A stretch of DNA of 64,000 nt from Pantoea eucrina. GTDB lineage: Bacteria; Pseudomonadota; Gammaproteobacteria; Enterobacterales; Enterobacteriaceae. Of this stretch, positions 41,424 through 53,877 are shown piece by piece. A model generated the notes under the pieces. The model did not search any database, was not told where the DNA came from, and was given only the letters and a program-made list of their open reading frames with translations. The translations under genes were made by a program, and so were the position numbers. The stretch's first letter is position 1; each line of letters starts with the position of its first letter. The stretch spans positions 886,617-950,616 of the forward strand of contig NZ_MAYN01000008.1 in the NCBI RefSeq assembly GCF_001691555.1, written 5' to 3'.

Positions 41424-42460
41424 GATTTGTTCCCTGAGCGGTAGATAATGATAGCGAAGAAAGGTACGCCAACCAGCGCGGTGACTACGCCCACCGGCAG
41501 GCTTTGTGGCGCAATCAGCAGGCGCGAAGCGATATCCGCCAGTACCATCAGAATCGCTCCGGCCAGCGCGCAGGCGAGCAGCAGAGTGCGATGCAGCGGC
41601 CCGAAGAAAAAGCGCATCACGTGCGGCACGACCAGGCCGACAAAACCAATTGAGCCTGCCATGCTGACAATGGTTGCGGTAATCAGTGCCGTAGTCGTGA
41701 ACAGGATCAGGCGTACCCGCGGTACGGCAATACCCAGCGACGCGGCGGCATCATCACCAAAGGTAAACGCATCCAGCGCGCGTGAATACCACAGGCAGAT
41801 TGCCAGCCCCAGCAGCACCACAATCAGCACCAGCTGAAATTCCGGCCAGCGTACGCCGCTAAAACTTCCCAGCAACCAGAACATCACGTCGCGTGCCTGC
41901 TGAGCGCTGGCTGACGTGCTGATGGTATAGGCGGTTACCGCATTAAACAGCTGGGAGGCTGCGACGCCCGCGAGGATGGTCCGTTCGTTGCCGCTGCGCG
42001 CGCCCTTCGTGAGAAAGGCGACAAATGCAAAGGCGGCGAAGGCCCCGGCAAATGCCCCTGCCGAGAGCGAAACGGCGCCGGTGCCGAGCCCCAGAATAAC
42101 AATAGCGACCGCGCCGGTAGAGGCACCTGCCGAAACGCCCAGCACGTAAGGCTCTGCCAGCGCATTTTTCAGCAGACTCTGCAGAACGGCGCCGCAGATG
42201 GCGAGACCCGCGCCGCAGCAGGCGGCAACCAGCGCCCGGCTGAGCCGGAAGTCCCAGATCACGCTCTCATAAATGCGATTGAGCGGTTCTGCCGTCAGGC
42301 CCAGACGATTACTGAACGCGAAAAAAACGCTCCTGAGCGGCACAGGCAGTTCGCCCACGCTGATGCCCAGCGCTATCACCATGATCAGAAGCAACAGCGC
42401 CGCGACTGCACTTGTGCTGAGCACCAGCGTCTGCCGCACGGTGGTAACAGCGGTGGTCAT
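41420..42460 (-). CDS. FecCD-type ABC permease
   Basis: This 346-residue inner-membrane permease of the BtuC/FecCD family has about nine to ten helices. Conserved stretches include WDFRLSRALVAACCGAGLAICGAVLQ, NALAEPYVLGVSAGAS and VAGSIGFVGLVVPHV. The 5' end overlaps the binding-protein stop by one base (TAATG). It forms one importer with its neighbours. Confidence 0.94.
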   Translation of the reverse strand: MTTAVTTVRQTLVLSTSAVAALLLLIMVIALGISVGELPVPLRSVFFAFSNRLGLTAEPLNRIYESVIWDFRLSRALVAACCGAGLAICGAVLQSLLKNALAEPYVLGVSAGASTGAVAIVILGLGTGAVSLSAGAFAGAFAAFAFVAFLTKGARSGNERTILAGVAASQLFNAVTAYTISTSASAQQARDVMFWLLGSFSGVRWPEFQLVLIVVLLGLAICLWYSRALDAFTFGDDAAASLGIAVPRVRLILFTTTALITATIVSMAGSIGFVGLVVPHVMRFFFGPLHRTLLLACALAGAILMVLADIASRLLIAPQSLPVGVVTALVGVPFFAIIIYRSGNKS

Positions 42461-43458
42461 TAATTCAGTCCCATCTTACGCAGCTGCTCTGCCACCTGTT
42501 CAGCGCCATAGATGGTGCGGATAGTCGGGTTCATCGCCTGGCCATCCATAACCACGATATGCCCTTTTTTCACCGCATCCAGCTGACTCACGGCCGGATC
42601 GCTCTTCAGGAATTTAATCTTCTCTGCAGCGCTGTCCAGCGTCCAGCGGTTGCGATCGAGACTGGAGACAACAATCACATCCGGATTGGCGGCAATAATG
42701 CTTTCCCAGCCCACGGTAGGCCACTCGGTCTCGGTAGTAATGGCGTTATGGCCACCCAGCACGCTGGCAATAAAACCAGACGCGCTGTTCTTCCCGCCAA
42801 CGTAGGCGTCTGCCGCCGGCGAGGAGCTGGAGAACCAGAACACAAAGGAAAGGTCGCGGGCATTTTTACTGAAGGCGCTGCGCAGCGCGGCTTCACGCTG
42901 TTTGAAGTCAGCGATCAGCGCCTGACCGCGATCTTCCACGTTGAAGATGCGGGAGAAATCGTCGATCTCTTTGTACAGATAAGTCATGTCCCATAATTTC
43001 TGGCGACTGCCATACATATCGCCCGCGCCTTTTTTGGTGGCGCACATGCCAGGGGACATATAGCTGTTCAGCCCCAGCGTGGCAAAATCCTCACGTTTCG
43101 CGACCTTGCTTTCCGGGCCGAGCAGCAGCGGGGCCTGCGCCGGGACAAAGTCCGGGTTTTGGGCCAGAATCGACTCCAGCGTCGGGATCTCAACGGTCAG
43201 CGTTTTGATGCCGGCATTCTGCTTAGCCAGCTGCGGCAGTACTTTAGTCGGCCAGAAAGCGCTGGCCACAATCTTATCCTGCAGCCCGAGCAGCAGCAGG
43301 ATCTCTGTGGTGTTCTGTCCCAGCGCAACCACGCGTTCCGGCGCTTTAGTAAACGTCTCTTTGTAGCCACAGTTTTCGATGGTCAGCGGGTAGGGAGCAG
43401 CAACGGCGTGACTGGCGGCAGTAAACAGCAAAGCAAATGCACAAATGACTTTTTTCAT
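42460..43458 (-). CDS. Iron-siderophore-type ABC substrate-binding protein
   Basis: This 332-residue periplasmic binding protein of the FecB/BtuF fold has a signal peptide of about 20 residues (ending AVAA). The family start is YPLTIENCGYKETFTKAPERVVALG, then TEILLLLGLQDKIVA. No lipobox is seen. First gene of a four-gene operon under a Fur box; no TonB-dependent receptor is adjacent, so the outer-membrane partner must be elsewhere. The substrate could be ferric siderophore, haem or cobalamin; iron is favoured by the Fur box. Confidence 0.9.
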   Translation of the reverse strand: MKKVICAFALLFTAASHAVAAPYPLTIENCGYKETFTKAPERVVALGQNTTEILLLLGLQDKIVASAFWPTKVLPQLAKQNAGIKTLTVEIPTLESILAQNPDFVPAQAPLLLGPESKVAKREDFATLGLNSYMSPGMCATKKGAGDMYGSRQKLWDMTYLYKEIDDFSRIFNVEDRGQALIADFKQREAALRSAFSKNARDLSFVFWFSSSSPAADAYVGGKNSASGFIASVLGGHNAITTETEWPTVGWESIIAANPDVIVVSSLDRNRWTLDSAAEKIKFLKSDPAVSQLDAVKKGHIVVMDGQAMNPTIRTIYGAEQVAEQLRKMGLN

Positions 43459-43510
43459 CTAACCCTTTCTCTTATAAAAAGCGCTGATCCGTGAAATTCC
43501 TGACCGCGAT

Positions 43511-43529
43511 AATAATGATAATGAATTAC
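43511..43529 (-). promoter_or_regulatory. Fur box of the siderophore-type ABC operon
   Basis: AATAATGATAATGAATTAC matches about 14 of 19 positions of the Fur consensus, 53 bases before the binding-protein gene, and a further ATTATC follows. Overlapping Fur hexamers are likely. Confidence 0.8.
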
Positions 43530-43670
43530 ATTATCAACGGTTGACAAGCGCTGGTGGATGCCCCGGGTCATGGCAAAAGGGGAAATTGCCGCGTAATAGC
43601 TGTTTTCAGCGCGCGCAGGCCAGAAAGGGGTTTAACGCAGAAATGAAGGCGGGATGAAACATACGCCGCC

Positions 43671-43698
43671 AAAAAAAATCCACGCCGGAGCGTGGATA
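43671..43698 (-). terminator. Rho-independent terminator of ychF
   Basis: The stem ATCCACGC / GCGTGGAT with a 4-base loop runs on the minus strand into eight T residues, downstream of the ychF stop. It resembles the phoA terminator at 36904-36932. Confidence 0.9.
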
Positions 43699-43757
43699 GT
43701 AAAGCACTTGCTTATCTGCGCGAGAGTAACGGGCATCCCGCGGAACAGCCGCCGTTA

Positions 43758-44849
43758 TCAGACGTTGAACAGGAAGTTCATTACATCGCCATCTTTGACG
43801 ATGTACTCTTTGCCTTCTGAACGCATTTTGCCCGCCTCTTTGGCACCCTGTTCACCTTTATAGGTGATGAAGTCATCAAAGGCGATGGTCTGTGCGCGGA
43901 TAAACCCTTTCTCAAAATCAGTGTGGATCTTACCGGCAGCCTGCGGTGCAGTGGCGCCCACCGGGATCGTCCATGCACGTACTTCTTTAACGCCCGCGGT
44001 AAAGTAAGTCTGCAGGTTAAGCAGCGCGTAACCCGCGCGGATCACGCGGTTCAGACCTGGCTCTTCCAGACCCAGCTCAGCCATAAACTCATCGCGCTCT
44101 TCATCATCCAGCTCGGCGATGTCAGATTCAACGGCTGCACATACCGGCACCACTACCGAGCCTTCTGCTTCAGCAATAGCGCGTACCTGGTCAAGGTATG
44201 GGTTGTTTTCGAAGCCATCTTCATTAACGTTGGCGATGTACATGGTAGGCTTCAGCGTCAGGAAGCTCAGGTAGCGGATAGCGGCTTTCTCATCAGCATC
44301 CAGCTTCAGGGCACGCAGCATTCCGGCGTTTTCCAGATGCGGCAGGCACTTCTCCAGCGCAGCCAGTTCCGCTTTTGCGTCTTTATCGCCGCCCTTGGCT
44401 TTTTTCTGGCAGCGCTGAATGGCGCGCTCACAGGTATCCAGGTCAGAGAGTGCCAGCTCAGTATTGATAATATCGATATCTTCTGCCGGATTAACTTTGC
44501 CTGAGACGTGAATAATATTTTCATTCTCAAAGCAGCGGACCACGTGACCAATTGCTTCTGTTTCACGGATGTTGGTCAGGAACTGGTTACCGAGGCCTTC
44601 GCCTTTCGACGCGCCTTTTACCAGACCGGCAATATCCACAAACTCCATGGTGGTAGGCACCACGCGCTGAGGTTTAACAATTTCGCTCAGCTGATCAAGG
44701 CGCAGATCGGGCATCGGTACTACGCCAGTGTTTGGCTCGATAGTGCAGAACGGAAAGTTTGCTGCTTCGATACCCGCTTTGGTCAGCGCGTTAAACAGGG
44801 TGGATTTGCCAACGTTTGGCAGGCCCACGATACCGCATTTAAATCCCAT
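43758..44849 (-). CDS. ychF: Redox-regulated ATPase YchF
   Basis: This 363-residue Obg-family P-loop protein prefers ATP. The N-terminus [17 protein letters not shown] contains the G1 loop; [22 protein letters not shown] is the G3/switch region; a coiled coil and a C-terminal TGS domain end in [17 protein letters not shown]. It interacts with ribosomes and limits the oxidative-stress response in E. coli. Length and ends match E. coli YchF. It lies downstream of pth, as usual. Confidence 0.97.
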   Translation of the reverse strand: MGFKCGIVGLPNVGKSTLFNALTKAGIEAANFPFCTIEPNTGVVPMPDLRLDQLSEIVKPQRVVPTTMEFVDIAGLVKGASKGEGLGNQFLTNIRETEAIGHVVRCFENENIIHVSGKVNPAEDIDIINTELALSDLDTCERAIQRCQKKAKGGDKDAKAELAALEKCLPHLENAGMLRALKLDADEKAAIRYLSFLTLKPTMYIANVNEDGFENNPYLDQVRAIAEAEGSVVVPVCAAVESDIAELDDEERDEFMAELGLEEPGLNRVIRAGYALLNLQTYFTAGVKEVRAWTIPVGATAPQAAGKIHTDFEKGFIRAQTIAFDDFITYKGEQGAKEAGKMRSEGKEYIVKDGDVMNFLFNV

Positions 44850-44958
44850 GATCTGATTACCTTTCTCACTGAGGGTGGCGCACCGCCGGGCGGCACGCCT
44901 GATTCAAAAAATTTCGCGCATTATACACAGAATTGCCCGGCGCGGCGCGGGAATTGCC

Positions 44959-45546
44959 TTAGCCCGCTTTGAAGGCGTGCAGACGATTCATCGCTTTAAT
45001 CTTATCTTCTTTCAGCCACAGTTCTGTGCAGCGCACCGCTTCATCGACGGCGTCATCAATCAGCTTCTGCTCGCTGGCGGGGGGTTTTCCCAGTACAAAT
45101 CCGGTCACTTTGTTGCGATCGCCAGGATGGCCGATGCCTACGCGCAAACGGTGAAAGTTATTGTTGTTACCCAGCCTGCTGATAATGTCTTTTAAACCGT
45201 TATGCCCGCCATGCCCGCCGCCCTGTTTAAATTTAGCGACGCCCGGCGGCAAATCCATCTCATCGTGTGCGACCAGAATCTCTTCAGGCGTAATACGGTA
45301 AAACGTGGCCATCGCCGCCACCGCTTTACCACTGAGATTCATATAGGTCGTTGGCACCAGCAGCCGCACATCATTCCCGGCCAGAGCCAGGCGCGCCGTA
45401 TAGCCAAAAAACTTAGGCTCCTCTTTTAGCGCCTGATTATGGCGGCTGGCCAGCAGATCCAGATACCACGCGCCGGCGTTGTGGCGCGTTGCCGCATATT
45501 CGGCACCGGGATTTGCCAGTCCCACAATCAGTTTAATGCTGCTCAC
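44959..45546 (-). CDS. pth: Peptidyl-tRNA hydrolase
   Basis: This 195-residue essential enzyme frees peptides from dropped-off peptidyl-tRNA. The catalytic His (residue 22) is in [56 protein letters not shown] and [16 protein letters not shown] are conserved. The GTG start at 45546 gives [16 protein letters not shown] and the usual length; the longer reading to 45609 adds residues not found in Pth. It is followed by ychF on the same strand. Confidence 0.97.
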   Translation of the reverse strand: MSSIKLIVGLANPGAEYAATRHNAGAWYLDLLASRHNQALKEEPKFFGYTARLALAGNDVRLLVPTTYMNLSGKAVAAMATFYRITPEEILVAHDEMDLPPGVAKFKQGGGHGGHNGLKDIISRLGNNNNFHRLRVGIGHPGDRNKVTGFVLGKPPASEQKLIDDAVDEAVRCTELWLKEDKIKAMNRLHAFKAG

Positions 45547-45806
45547 AATAGTTATCCTGTTCTCCTGCGGAAAGGAGGGTAGTTTACTGCCTGCTGGCAG
45601 GGATGACAAAGATTGTCAGGCAGAAGTAGTGTCACTGCGTGATTAGTCAATTTCTATGTAAAACAAGATACTGCAGGTAAATTTTTGTCATTTGCAGGTT
45701 GTGTTGTGTGATCCTGGACGCAAAATGCTCCGCTATCATTGCCTAAACTTATGACAGGTTAACGTTATGTGCGGTTTTATTTTGCTCATAAGGATGGAGG
45801 TACATC

Positions 45807-46082
45807 ATGAAACGTCATCAATGCCGCGTTATAGGTAACGGATTAATGTGTCTGGGGCTGCTGACCATGGTTGCCGGCATCGCCTCATCCGTTATCAACC
45901 AGCTGCCTTCGGTAAATATGCCGCCCCTGCTGGCCAGTGGTGCCATGTTTGGTATTTTTATCGGGGCACTATTGTGGCTGGCGGGTGCGCGCGTCAGCGG
46001 TCGGGAAAAAATTGAAGATCGTTATTACTGGCATCGTCACCACGGTGATGTCCGCTGCCGCCGTAACCATACGCCCCATTAA
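45807..46082 (+). CDS. ychH: YchH-like stress-induced membrane protein
   Basis: This 91-residue protein has two membrane helices (about 11-29 and 42-62) and a basic tail (EDRYYWHRHH). The pattern MKR....IGNGLMCLGLLTMV, INQLP, MPP and GALLWLAGARVSG matches E. coli YchH. It is involved in stress and cadmium/acid/H2O2 response there. It is divergent from pth and overlaps the end of the GGDEF gene by four bases. Confidence 0.9.
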   Translation: MKRHQCRVIGNGLMCLGLLTMVAGIASSVINQLPSVNMPPLLASGAMFGIFIGALLWLAGARVSGREKIEDRYYWHRHHGDVRCRRNHTPH

Positions 46083-47251
46083 CTGACCCTTTCAGCAACC
46101 GCCTTTGGCGCTGGAAAAGCGTATTCTGTGCGGTTGCGGCCACGGGCTTTCGCGCAATAAAGGGCTTCATCAGCCAGCGCCAGCAGCGCCGGAAACTGGC
46201 TGGCAGCCGGGCTGGCTGTGGCATAGCCAATACTGACGGTATAACCGATCCCGGCAGGCTGCGAGTGCTGCGTCGCCTGACGAATAGCTTCGCACACCTG
46301 CCGAACCTGCTCACTGTCGCCGGTTACCAGCGCGGCAAACTCTTCTCCGCCGAGCCGGGCAAAATAGCTCTCTGCCGGCATATGCGCCTCAGCTATCTGG
46401 CAAAAATCGATTAACACCCTGTCACCCTGCAGGTGGCCATAGCGATCGTTGATGTTTTTAAAATGATCGAGGTCAAACAGCACCGCGCTAAAGCCGTCGG
46501 CTGGAGAGAGCCGAGCCCGCCGCCGCCGCACGTTATCCGCCTGTTCAAACAGCGCACGCCGGTTCCATGCGCCGGTCAGCGGATCGCGCAATGACGCCAG
46601 CTTATGCGCCACCTGCGATCGTTCATTAACCATCGCCAGCAGGGTAAATGTCAGGCCTATCACAAACAGAATCGATTCAAGGATAACGTAAATCGAGAAA
46701 CCCGATCCGCCAATGGCGCCCGGCTGGCGGCTGACAACAGCGTCATCAAGGAAAATGCGGGCGAGATGAAAACCGAGATGGATCCACAGCAGCGTCTGCG
46801 CAGGCCAGAAAGTGACTTTCAGCGTGCTGCGCGCGCGCCAGAGCAGCATGATAAACGCTGCGGTATAGAGTATGCACAGCAGGCAGAGCACCAGCACCCG
46901 CTGTGGCTGACCGTGATAAAAACCGGGCAGCAGGCAAAGCAGCGCCCAGAGCAGTGCGCCGCCGGGCCACAGCAGGCCAACGGGTCGCTGACAGAAGGTA
47001 CGAAATGCGCACAGCAGCGTACCGTAAGCCAGCATAACCATGACATTGCCCAACGCAACCGGAAGAAAGTGCAGGCCGGCACTGCGCAGGCTGCTGAGAA
47101 ATACCGCACACAGCGTCAGTATCAGCGTCAGCGTGGTAAAGCCCAGCACCCGGTCATACTGGGCACCGACCCAGGCAAATATCATAATGATGCTCAGAAA
47201 CCCCAGCACATAAAGCTCGCACACAAACAGCGTATAAATATCGAGCGTCAT
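46079..47251 (-). CDS. Membrane-bound diguanylate cyclase (GGDEF)
   Basis: This 390-residue protein has seven or so N-terminal membrane helices (about 1-205) and a C-terminal GGDEF domain (about 215-375). The active-site motif is GGEEF (YFARLGGEEFAALV), so it should make c-di-GMP. An RxxD inhibitory I-site is not present at the usual position five residues before the motif. Other conserved points are DPLTGAWNRRAL, LFDLDHFKNINDRYGH and GYTVSIGYA. No close E. coli name is claimed. It works in principle opposite to the EAL protein at 4708-5919. Single gene. Confidence 0.9.
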   Translation of the reverse strand: MTLDIYTLFVCELYVLGFLSIIMIFAWVGAQYDRVLGFTTLTLILTLCAVFLSSLRSAGLHFLPVALGNVMVMLAYGTLLCAFRTFCQRPVGLLWPGGALLWALLCLLPGFYHGQPQRVLVLCLLCILYTAAFIMLLWRARSTLKVTFWPAQTLLWIHLGFHLARIFLDDAVVSRQPGAIGGSGFSIYVILESILFVIGLTFTLLAMVNERSQVAHKLASLRDPLTGAWNRRALFEQADNVRRRRARLSPADGFSAVLFDLDHFKNINDRYGHLQGDRVLIDFCQIAEAHMPAESYFARLGGEEFAALVTGDSEQVRQVCEAIRQATQHSQPAGIGYTVSIGYATASPAASQFPALLALADEALYCAKARGRNRTEYAFPAPKAVAERVS

Positions 47252-47438
47252 GGCAGTGGGCGTTCCCGGAAAAAAGTGGAGCTGAAAATAGCACTATTTC
47301 CGAAGCGGCTGAAGTAGCGGACAGCGCGAAAACGAAAAAGAGCAGAAGGCAGGGAGAATAGCGTACAGAGTAAAAATTTATCGGGCGAACAGCGTGAAAA
47401 AAAGCAGCTTCAGAAAGGAAGGCGGGCGCGGATAAGCA

Positions 47439-47464
47439 TAAAAAACCGGGCGCAGGGCCCGGTT
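47439..47464 (-). terminator. Rho-independent terminator of prs
   Basis: On the minus strand the stem AACCGGGC / GCCCGGTT with a 5-base loop is followed by TTTTTATG, 13 bases after the prs stop. Confidence 0.9.
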
Positions 47465-47476
47465 AAGCGTGAACAA

Positions 47477-49414
<1,938 letters not shown>

Positions 49415-49418
<4 letters not shown>

Positions 49419-50044
49419 TGCAGGGTCCAGCTATCCATACGCAGTTTGATACGCTGGTCGCCCTCGGTCAGCTCCAGATTAGCGGGCAGAGAGGGTGTGA
49501 CTTTTGTGTCGTAGTCGCCGATAGCCACGTGCCACTGCTGGCCGTTACGGCTGTAGCTCAGGCTTTTCAGCTGGTAGTTATTATTGAGCTGATAATCTGT
49601 GGCGTCGCCCGGCAGGCCCATCATCCACTGCCGCAGGTTGGCCAGCGGAATATCCATGCCGGTAAGCTGCGAAATCATTTTCTCAGCATCATTACTGGTA
49701 TAACGCTTGCCCTTGTTATCAACAATCTGCACCACGGAGCCCTGGGCATCCAGCTGCAGTTCGGTGCTGCCCAGCGGGTTGGTCAGCAGCAGGCGATAGC
49801 GGTCGGGCGCGGTCTGCTGCCAGTTGAAGCGGGCATAGACTTTCTGTTTATCGGACAGGTAAGCAAAAGCGCCGCGCGTCTGATAATGGCTGATTCCGGC
49901 GACCTGCTGCTGGTGCTGTTGCCACTGTGGCGCGGTAGTTGCGGGACCCGCTCCCTGCTGCGGTTTGTTAATGCTGCAAGCCGCCAGCAGAACGCTGGCA
50001 AGGGGTAAAAGGCGCAACAGTTTGCGCGTAGGCAATGGCATCAC
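49415..50044 (-). CDS. lolB: Outer-membrane lipoprotein receptor LolB
   Basis: This 209-residue lipoprotein receives lipoproteins from LolA and inserts them in the outer membrane. It has lipobox LLAAC (Cys23), [26 protein letters not shown], and [15 protein letters not shown]. Its mature N-terminus (Cys-Ser-Ile) has no inner-membrane Asp retention signal. It is divergent from hemA. Confidence 0.96.
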
Positions 50045-50256
50045 GTGGTCATCTCCTCAGACACGTTTTTAATTCGTAACCGATAACGCTAACTGCCCGC
50101 CTGATAACCGTCAATGCCGGCCAGCGGAAAATTGCGCACGATCAGTTTAATCTTATCACTGTCATAGTCTTTGTATGGCTTTTCATGATCTGCCGCATCT
50201 TGTAGAATGCGCTTCACAAAACCAGACAATCAATGGGACTTCCCAGCCACAATCAC

Positions 50257-51513
50257 ATGACGCTCCTGGCACTCGGAATCAATCACAAAACTGCTCCTGT
50301 CGCTCTGCGTGAACGCGTGTCGTTTACGCCGGATACGCTTGACCAGGCTCTGAACAGCCTGCTGTCGCAGCCAATGGTACAGAGCGGCGTGGTACTTTCT
50401 ACCTGTAACCGCACCGAACTCTACCTCAGTGTAGAGCAGCAGGCGGATTTGCAGGAGAAGCTGGTACGCTGGCTATGTGATTACCACAATTTGCCGGAAG
50501 CGGATGTGCGCAACAGTCTCTACTGGCACCAGGATAACGCGGCAGTCAGCCATCTGATGCGCGTAGCCAGCGGGCTCGATTCGCTGGTACTGGGCGAACC
50601 GCAAATTCTCGGTCAGGTGAAAAAGGCGCATGCCGACTCCTCCCGCGATCGTGCGCTGACCAGTGAGCTGGAGCGGATGTTCCAGAAAACGTTCTCCGTG
50701 GCCAAGCGCGTGCGGACCGAAACTGAAATCGGCGCCAGCGCGGTCTCTGTTGCCTTCGCCGCCTGTTCGCTGGCGCGGCAGATATTCGAGTCGCTCAGCA
50801 CCGTCAATGTGTTGCTGGTAGGGGCAGGTGAAACCATTGAGCTGGTAGCACGCCATCTGCGCGAGCACAGCGTAAAAAAACTGATGATCGCGAACCGCAC
50901 CCGTGAACGTGCTCAGCTGCTGGCTGACGAAGTGGGTGCCGAAGTTATCAGCCTGGCTGAAATTGAAACCCGCCTTTCCGACGCCGATATCATTATCTCT
51001 TCTACCGCCAGCCAGCTGCCGATTATTGGTAAAGGCATGGTGGAGCGTGCGCTGAAAGCGCGACGTAATCAGCCGATGCTGCTGGTGGATATCGCTGTAC
51101 CGCGCGACGTTGAACCTGAAGTGGGCAAGCTGCCTAACGCCTACCTTTACAGCGTGGACGATCTGCAGGCGATCATTGAGCAGAATATGGCGCAGCGTAA
51201 AGCAGCCGCCCTGCAGGCAGAAAGCATTGTTGTGCAGGAGAGCGGGGAGTTTATGGCGTGGCTGCGTGCACAAAGCGCTGGCGAGTCCATCCGTGAATAC
51301 CGCATGCAGGCAGAGCAGGTACGCGCTGAACTGCAGGAGCGCGCGCTGGCTGCGCTGCGACAGGGAGCCGATGCAGAAAAAGTGCTGCAGGAGCTGGCAC
51401 ATAAACTCACCAACCGTCTGATCCATGCACCAACCAAATCACTTCAGCAGGCTGCCCGCGATGGCGATGGCGAACGCCTGCAGATCTTACGCGACAGCCT
51501 CGGTTTAGAGTAA
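50257..51513 (+). CDS. hemA: Glutamyl-tRNA reductase
   Basis: This 418-residue enzyme makes glutamate-1-semialdehyde, the first committed step of haem synthesis. The catalytic Cys50 is in [13 protein letters not shown]; the NADPH-binding domain has [18 protein letters not shown]. The ATG at 50257 gives [18 protein letters not shown] as in E. coli; an in-frame ATG at 50233 is not conserved. It heads hemA-prfA-prmC-sirB2-sirB1-kdsA. Confidence 0.98.
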   Translation: MTLLALGINHKTAPVALRERVSFTPDTLDQALNSLLSQPMVQSGVVLSTCNRTELYLSVEQQADLQEKLVRWLCDYHNLPEADVRNSLYWHQDNAAVSHLMRVASGLDSLVLGEPQILGQVKKAHADSSRDRALTSELERMFQKTFSVAKRVRTETEIGASAVSVAFAACSLARQIFESLSTVNVLLVGAGETIELVARHLREHSVKKLMIANRTRERAQLLADEVGAEVISLAEIETRLSDADIIISSTASQLPIIGKGMVERALKARRNQPMLLVDIAVPRDVEPEVGKLPNAYLYSVDDLQAIIEQNMAQRKAAALQAESIVVQESGEFMAWLRAQSAGESIREYRMQAEQVRAELQERALAALRQGADAEKVLQELAHKLTNRLIHAPTKSLQQAARDGDGERLQILRDSLGLE

Positions 51514-51554
51514 TCTCCGCTGTCACGACCTATCACCGGGATACCTACAATTAG

Positions 51555-52637
51555 ATGAAAAGCTCGATTATTGCCAAGCTGGAAGCGTTACAGGAACGCC
51601 ATGAAGAAGTGGAAGCGTTACTGGGCGATGCCGGCGTGATTGGCAATCAGGAACGTTTCCGCGCGCTGTCACGCGAATATGCCCAGCTGAGCGACGTTAC
51701 CCGCTGCTTCCGCGACTGGCAGCAGGTGCAGGAGGATGTGGATACCGCTGAGATGCTGCTTGAGGACCCGGAAATGCGCGAAATGGCGCAGGATGAACTC
51801 AGGCTGGCGCGCGACAAACGTGAGGTACTGGAGCAGCAGCTACAGGTCTTGCTGCTGCCCAAAGATCCGGATGATGAACGCCCCTGCTTTATCGAGGTGC
51901 GTGCCGGAACCGGCGGCGACGAGGCGGCGATTTTTGCCGGCGATCTCTTCCGGATGTACAGCCGTTACGCTGAAGGACGACGCTGGCAGGTGGAGATCAT
52001 GAGCGCCAATGAAGGCGAGCACGGCGGCTATAAAGAGGTGATCGCGCGGGTGACGGGCGAGGGCGCATATGGGCGGATGAAGTTTGAGTCGGGCGGGCAT
52101 CGCGTTCAGCGCGTGCCGGAAACCGAATCACAGGGACGCATCCATACCTCGGCCTGTACCGTGGCCGTTATGCCGGAGCTGCCGGAAGCGGAACTGCCGG
52201 ATATTAATCCGTCCGATCTGAAAATCGATACCTTCCGCTCCTCAGGTGCAGGTGGTCAGCACGTCAACACCACCGACTCCGCTATCCGTATCACTCACCT
52301 GCCAACCGGCATCGTGGTTGAGTGTCAGGATGAGCGTTCACAGCATAAAAACAAAGCCAAAGCGCTGGCGGTACTGGGCGCGCGTATTCACGCGGCTGAG
52401 ATGGCAAAACGGCATGCTGCCGAGGCTTCAACCCGCCGCAACCTGCTTGGCAGCGGCGATCGCTCCGATCGTATCCGCACCTATAACTTCCCGCAGGGGC
52501 GCGTGACCGATCACCGCATCAACCTTACGCTTTACCGGCTGGATGAGACAATGGAAGGCAAGCTGGATACGCTAATCGAGCCGATCGTGCAGGAGTATCA
52601 GGCCGATCAGCTCGCCGCGCTGGCCGGACAGGATTGA
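51555..52637 (+). CDS. prfA: Peptide chain release factor 1
   Basis: This 360-residue factor reads UAA/UAG stop codons and triggers peptide release. The GGQ motif is in [16 protein letters not shown] (around residue 234), and the stop-recognition region follows [15 protein letters not shown]. Its stop overlaps the prmC start (TGATG), and PrmC methylates this very Gln. Length equals E. coli RF1. Confidence 0.98.
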   Translation: MKSSIIAKLEALQERHEEVEALLGDAGVIGNQERFRALSREYAQLSDVTRCFRDWQQVQEDVDTAEMLLEDPEMREMAQDELRLARDKREVLEQQLQVLLLPKDPDDERPCFIEVRAGTGGDEAAIFAGDLFRMYSRYAEGRRWQVEIMSANEGEHGGYKEVIARVTGEGAYGRMKFESGGHRVQRVPETESQGRIHTSACTVAVMPELPEAELPDINPSDLKIDTFRSSGAGGQHVNTTDSAIRITHLPTGIVVECQDERSQHKNKAKALAVLGARIHAAEMAKRHAAEASTRRNLLGSGDRSDRIRTYNFPQGRVTDHRINLTLYRLDETMEGKLDTLIEPIVQEYQADQLAALAGQD

Positions 52638-53467
52638 TGGAAATTCGCCGCTGGCGTCAGCTGGCTGTGATGGCGCTGAGCGGAGGCGAAAGTCCGAAGC
52701 GGGACGCTGAGATCCTGCTCAGCTTCGTTACCGGTAAAACGCGCAGCTGGCTGCTGGCCTTTGACGAGCATCTGCTGAGCGACGATCAGCTCGCGCAGCT
52801 TGAGTTGCTGCTGGCACGCCGTCAGCGGGGTGAACCGATAGCTCACCTGACGGGGGAGCGTGAATTCTGGTCACTGCCGCTGCGTGTCAGTGACGCCACG
52901 CTGATCCCGCGTCCGGATACCGAACTGCTGGTTGAGCAGGCGCTGCTGCGTCTGCCCGCACAGCCCTGTGAGGTGCTTGACCTGGGGACCGGTACGGGTG
53001 CCATTGCGCTGGCCCTTGCCAGTGAACGTCCTGACGCGCAGATCACCGGCTGCGATCGCATTCCCGCTGCCGTTGCGCTGGCGCAGGAGAATGCGGCGCG
53101 GCTTGGCCTTATCAACGTCCGCTTTCAGCTCAGCCACTGGTTTAATGACCTGCCTGCTACCCGCTACCACCTGATCGCCAGTAATCCACCGTATATTGAT
53201 ATGGATGACACCCATCTGCTGCAGGGTGACGTGCGCTTTGAGCCGCGCAGTGCGCTGGTAGCCGATGAAGCCGGGCTGGCCGATATTCGTTTTATTATCC
53301 GCAGCGCCCCGGCGTGGCTGCAGCCGCAGGGCTGGCTGCTGCTGGAGCATGGCTGGCAGCAGGGTGCCGACGTGCGCGCCCTGATGTGTGAACAGGGCTA
53401 TCAGCAGGTAACCACCCTCACTGACTATGGCGGTAATCCGCGCGTTACGCTTGGACAATATGCATAA
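52637..53467 (+). CDS. prmC: Release-factor glutamine methyltransferase
   Basis: This 276-residue SAM enzyme methylates the GGQ glutamine of RF1 and RF2. The SAM site VLDLGTGTGAIALALA and the substrate motif SNPPYID are intact. The start ATG at 52637 overlaps the prfA stop by one base. Confidence 0.97.
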   Translation: MEIRRWRQLAVMALSGGESPKRDAEILLSFVTGKTRSWLLAFDEHLLSDDQLAQLELLLARRQRGEPIAHLTGEREFWSLPLRVSDATLIPRPDTELLVEQALLRLPAQPCEVLDLGTGTGAIALALASERPDAQITGCDRIPAAVALAQENAARLGLINVRFQLSHWFNDLPATRYHLIASNPPYIDMDDTHLLQGDVRFEPRSALVADEAGLADIRFIIRSAPAWLQPQGWLLLEHGWQQGADVRALMCEQGYQQVTTLTDYGGNPRVTLGQYA

Positions 53468-53478
53468 AGGGACACAGG

Positions 53479-53877
53479 ATGGCCGGCTGGTATCCGCAGA
53501 TTAAGCAGTTTCATATTTTTATGGTGATTATCAGCGTCAGCCTGTTTCTGCTGCGCTTTTACTGGCTGACTACCGCTTCAGGCCTGCTGCAGCAGCGCTG
53601 GGTGCGGATCGTACCGCATCTGTGCGACACGTTTTTACTGTTGAGCGGCGCGCTGCTGGTGATAATTACTCACTTTTATCCCTTCACACCGCAAGGAAGC
53701 TGGCTGACGGAGAAGCTGTTAGCGGTTATTATCTACGTCGCCTTGGGTTTTGTGGCACTGAGTCGTCGTCCGCGCAAGCTGAGCACGCGCTGGTTCGCCT
53801 GCCTGCTTGCGCTGGTTGCTCTGCTGTTTGCAGGCAAACTGGCGATGACCAAACTGCCGATTTTGGGGATAGTATGA
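53479..53877 (+). CDS. sirB2: SirB2-family membrane protein
   Basis: This 132-residue integral membrane protein has four predicted helices: IKQFHIFMVIISVSLFLLRF, DTFLLLSGALLVIITHF and two more. It matches SirB2/YchQ in size and place, between prmC and sirB1. The function is not clear; early work tied sirB to regulation of invasion genes in Salmonella. Stop overlaps the sirB1 start (ATGA). Confidence 0.92.
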   Translation: MAGWYPQIKQFHIFMVIISVSLFLLRFYWLTTASGLLQQRWVRIVPHLCDTFLLLSGALLVIITHFYPFTPQGSWLTEKLLAVIIYVALGFVALSRRPRKLSTRWFACLLALVALLFAGKLAMTKLPILGIV

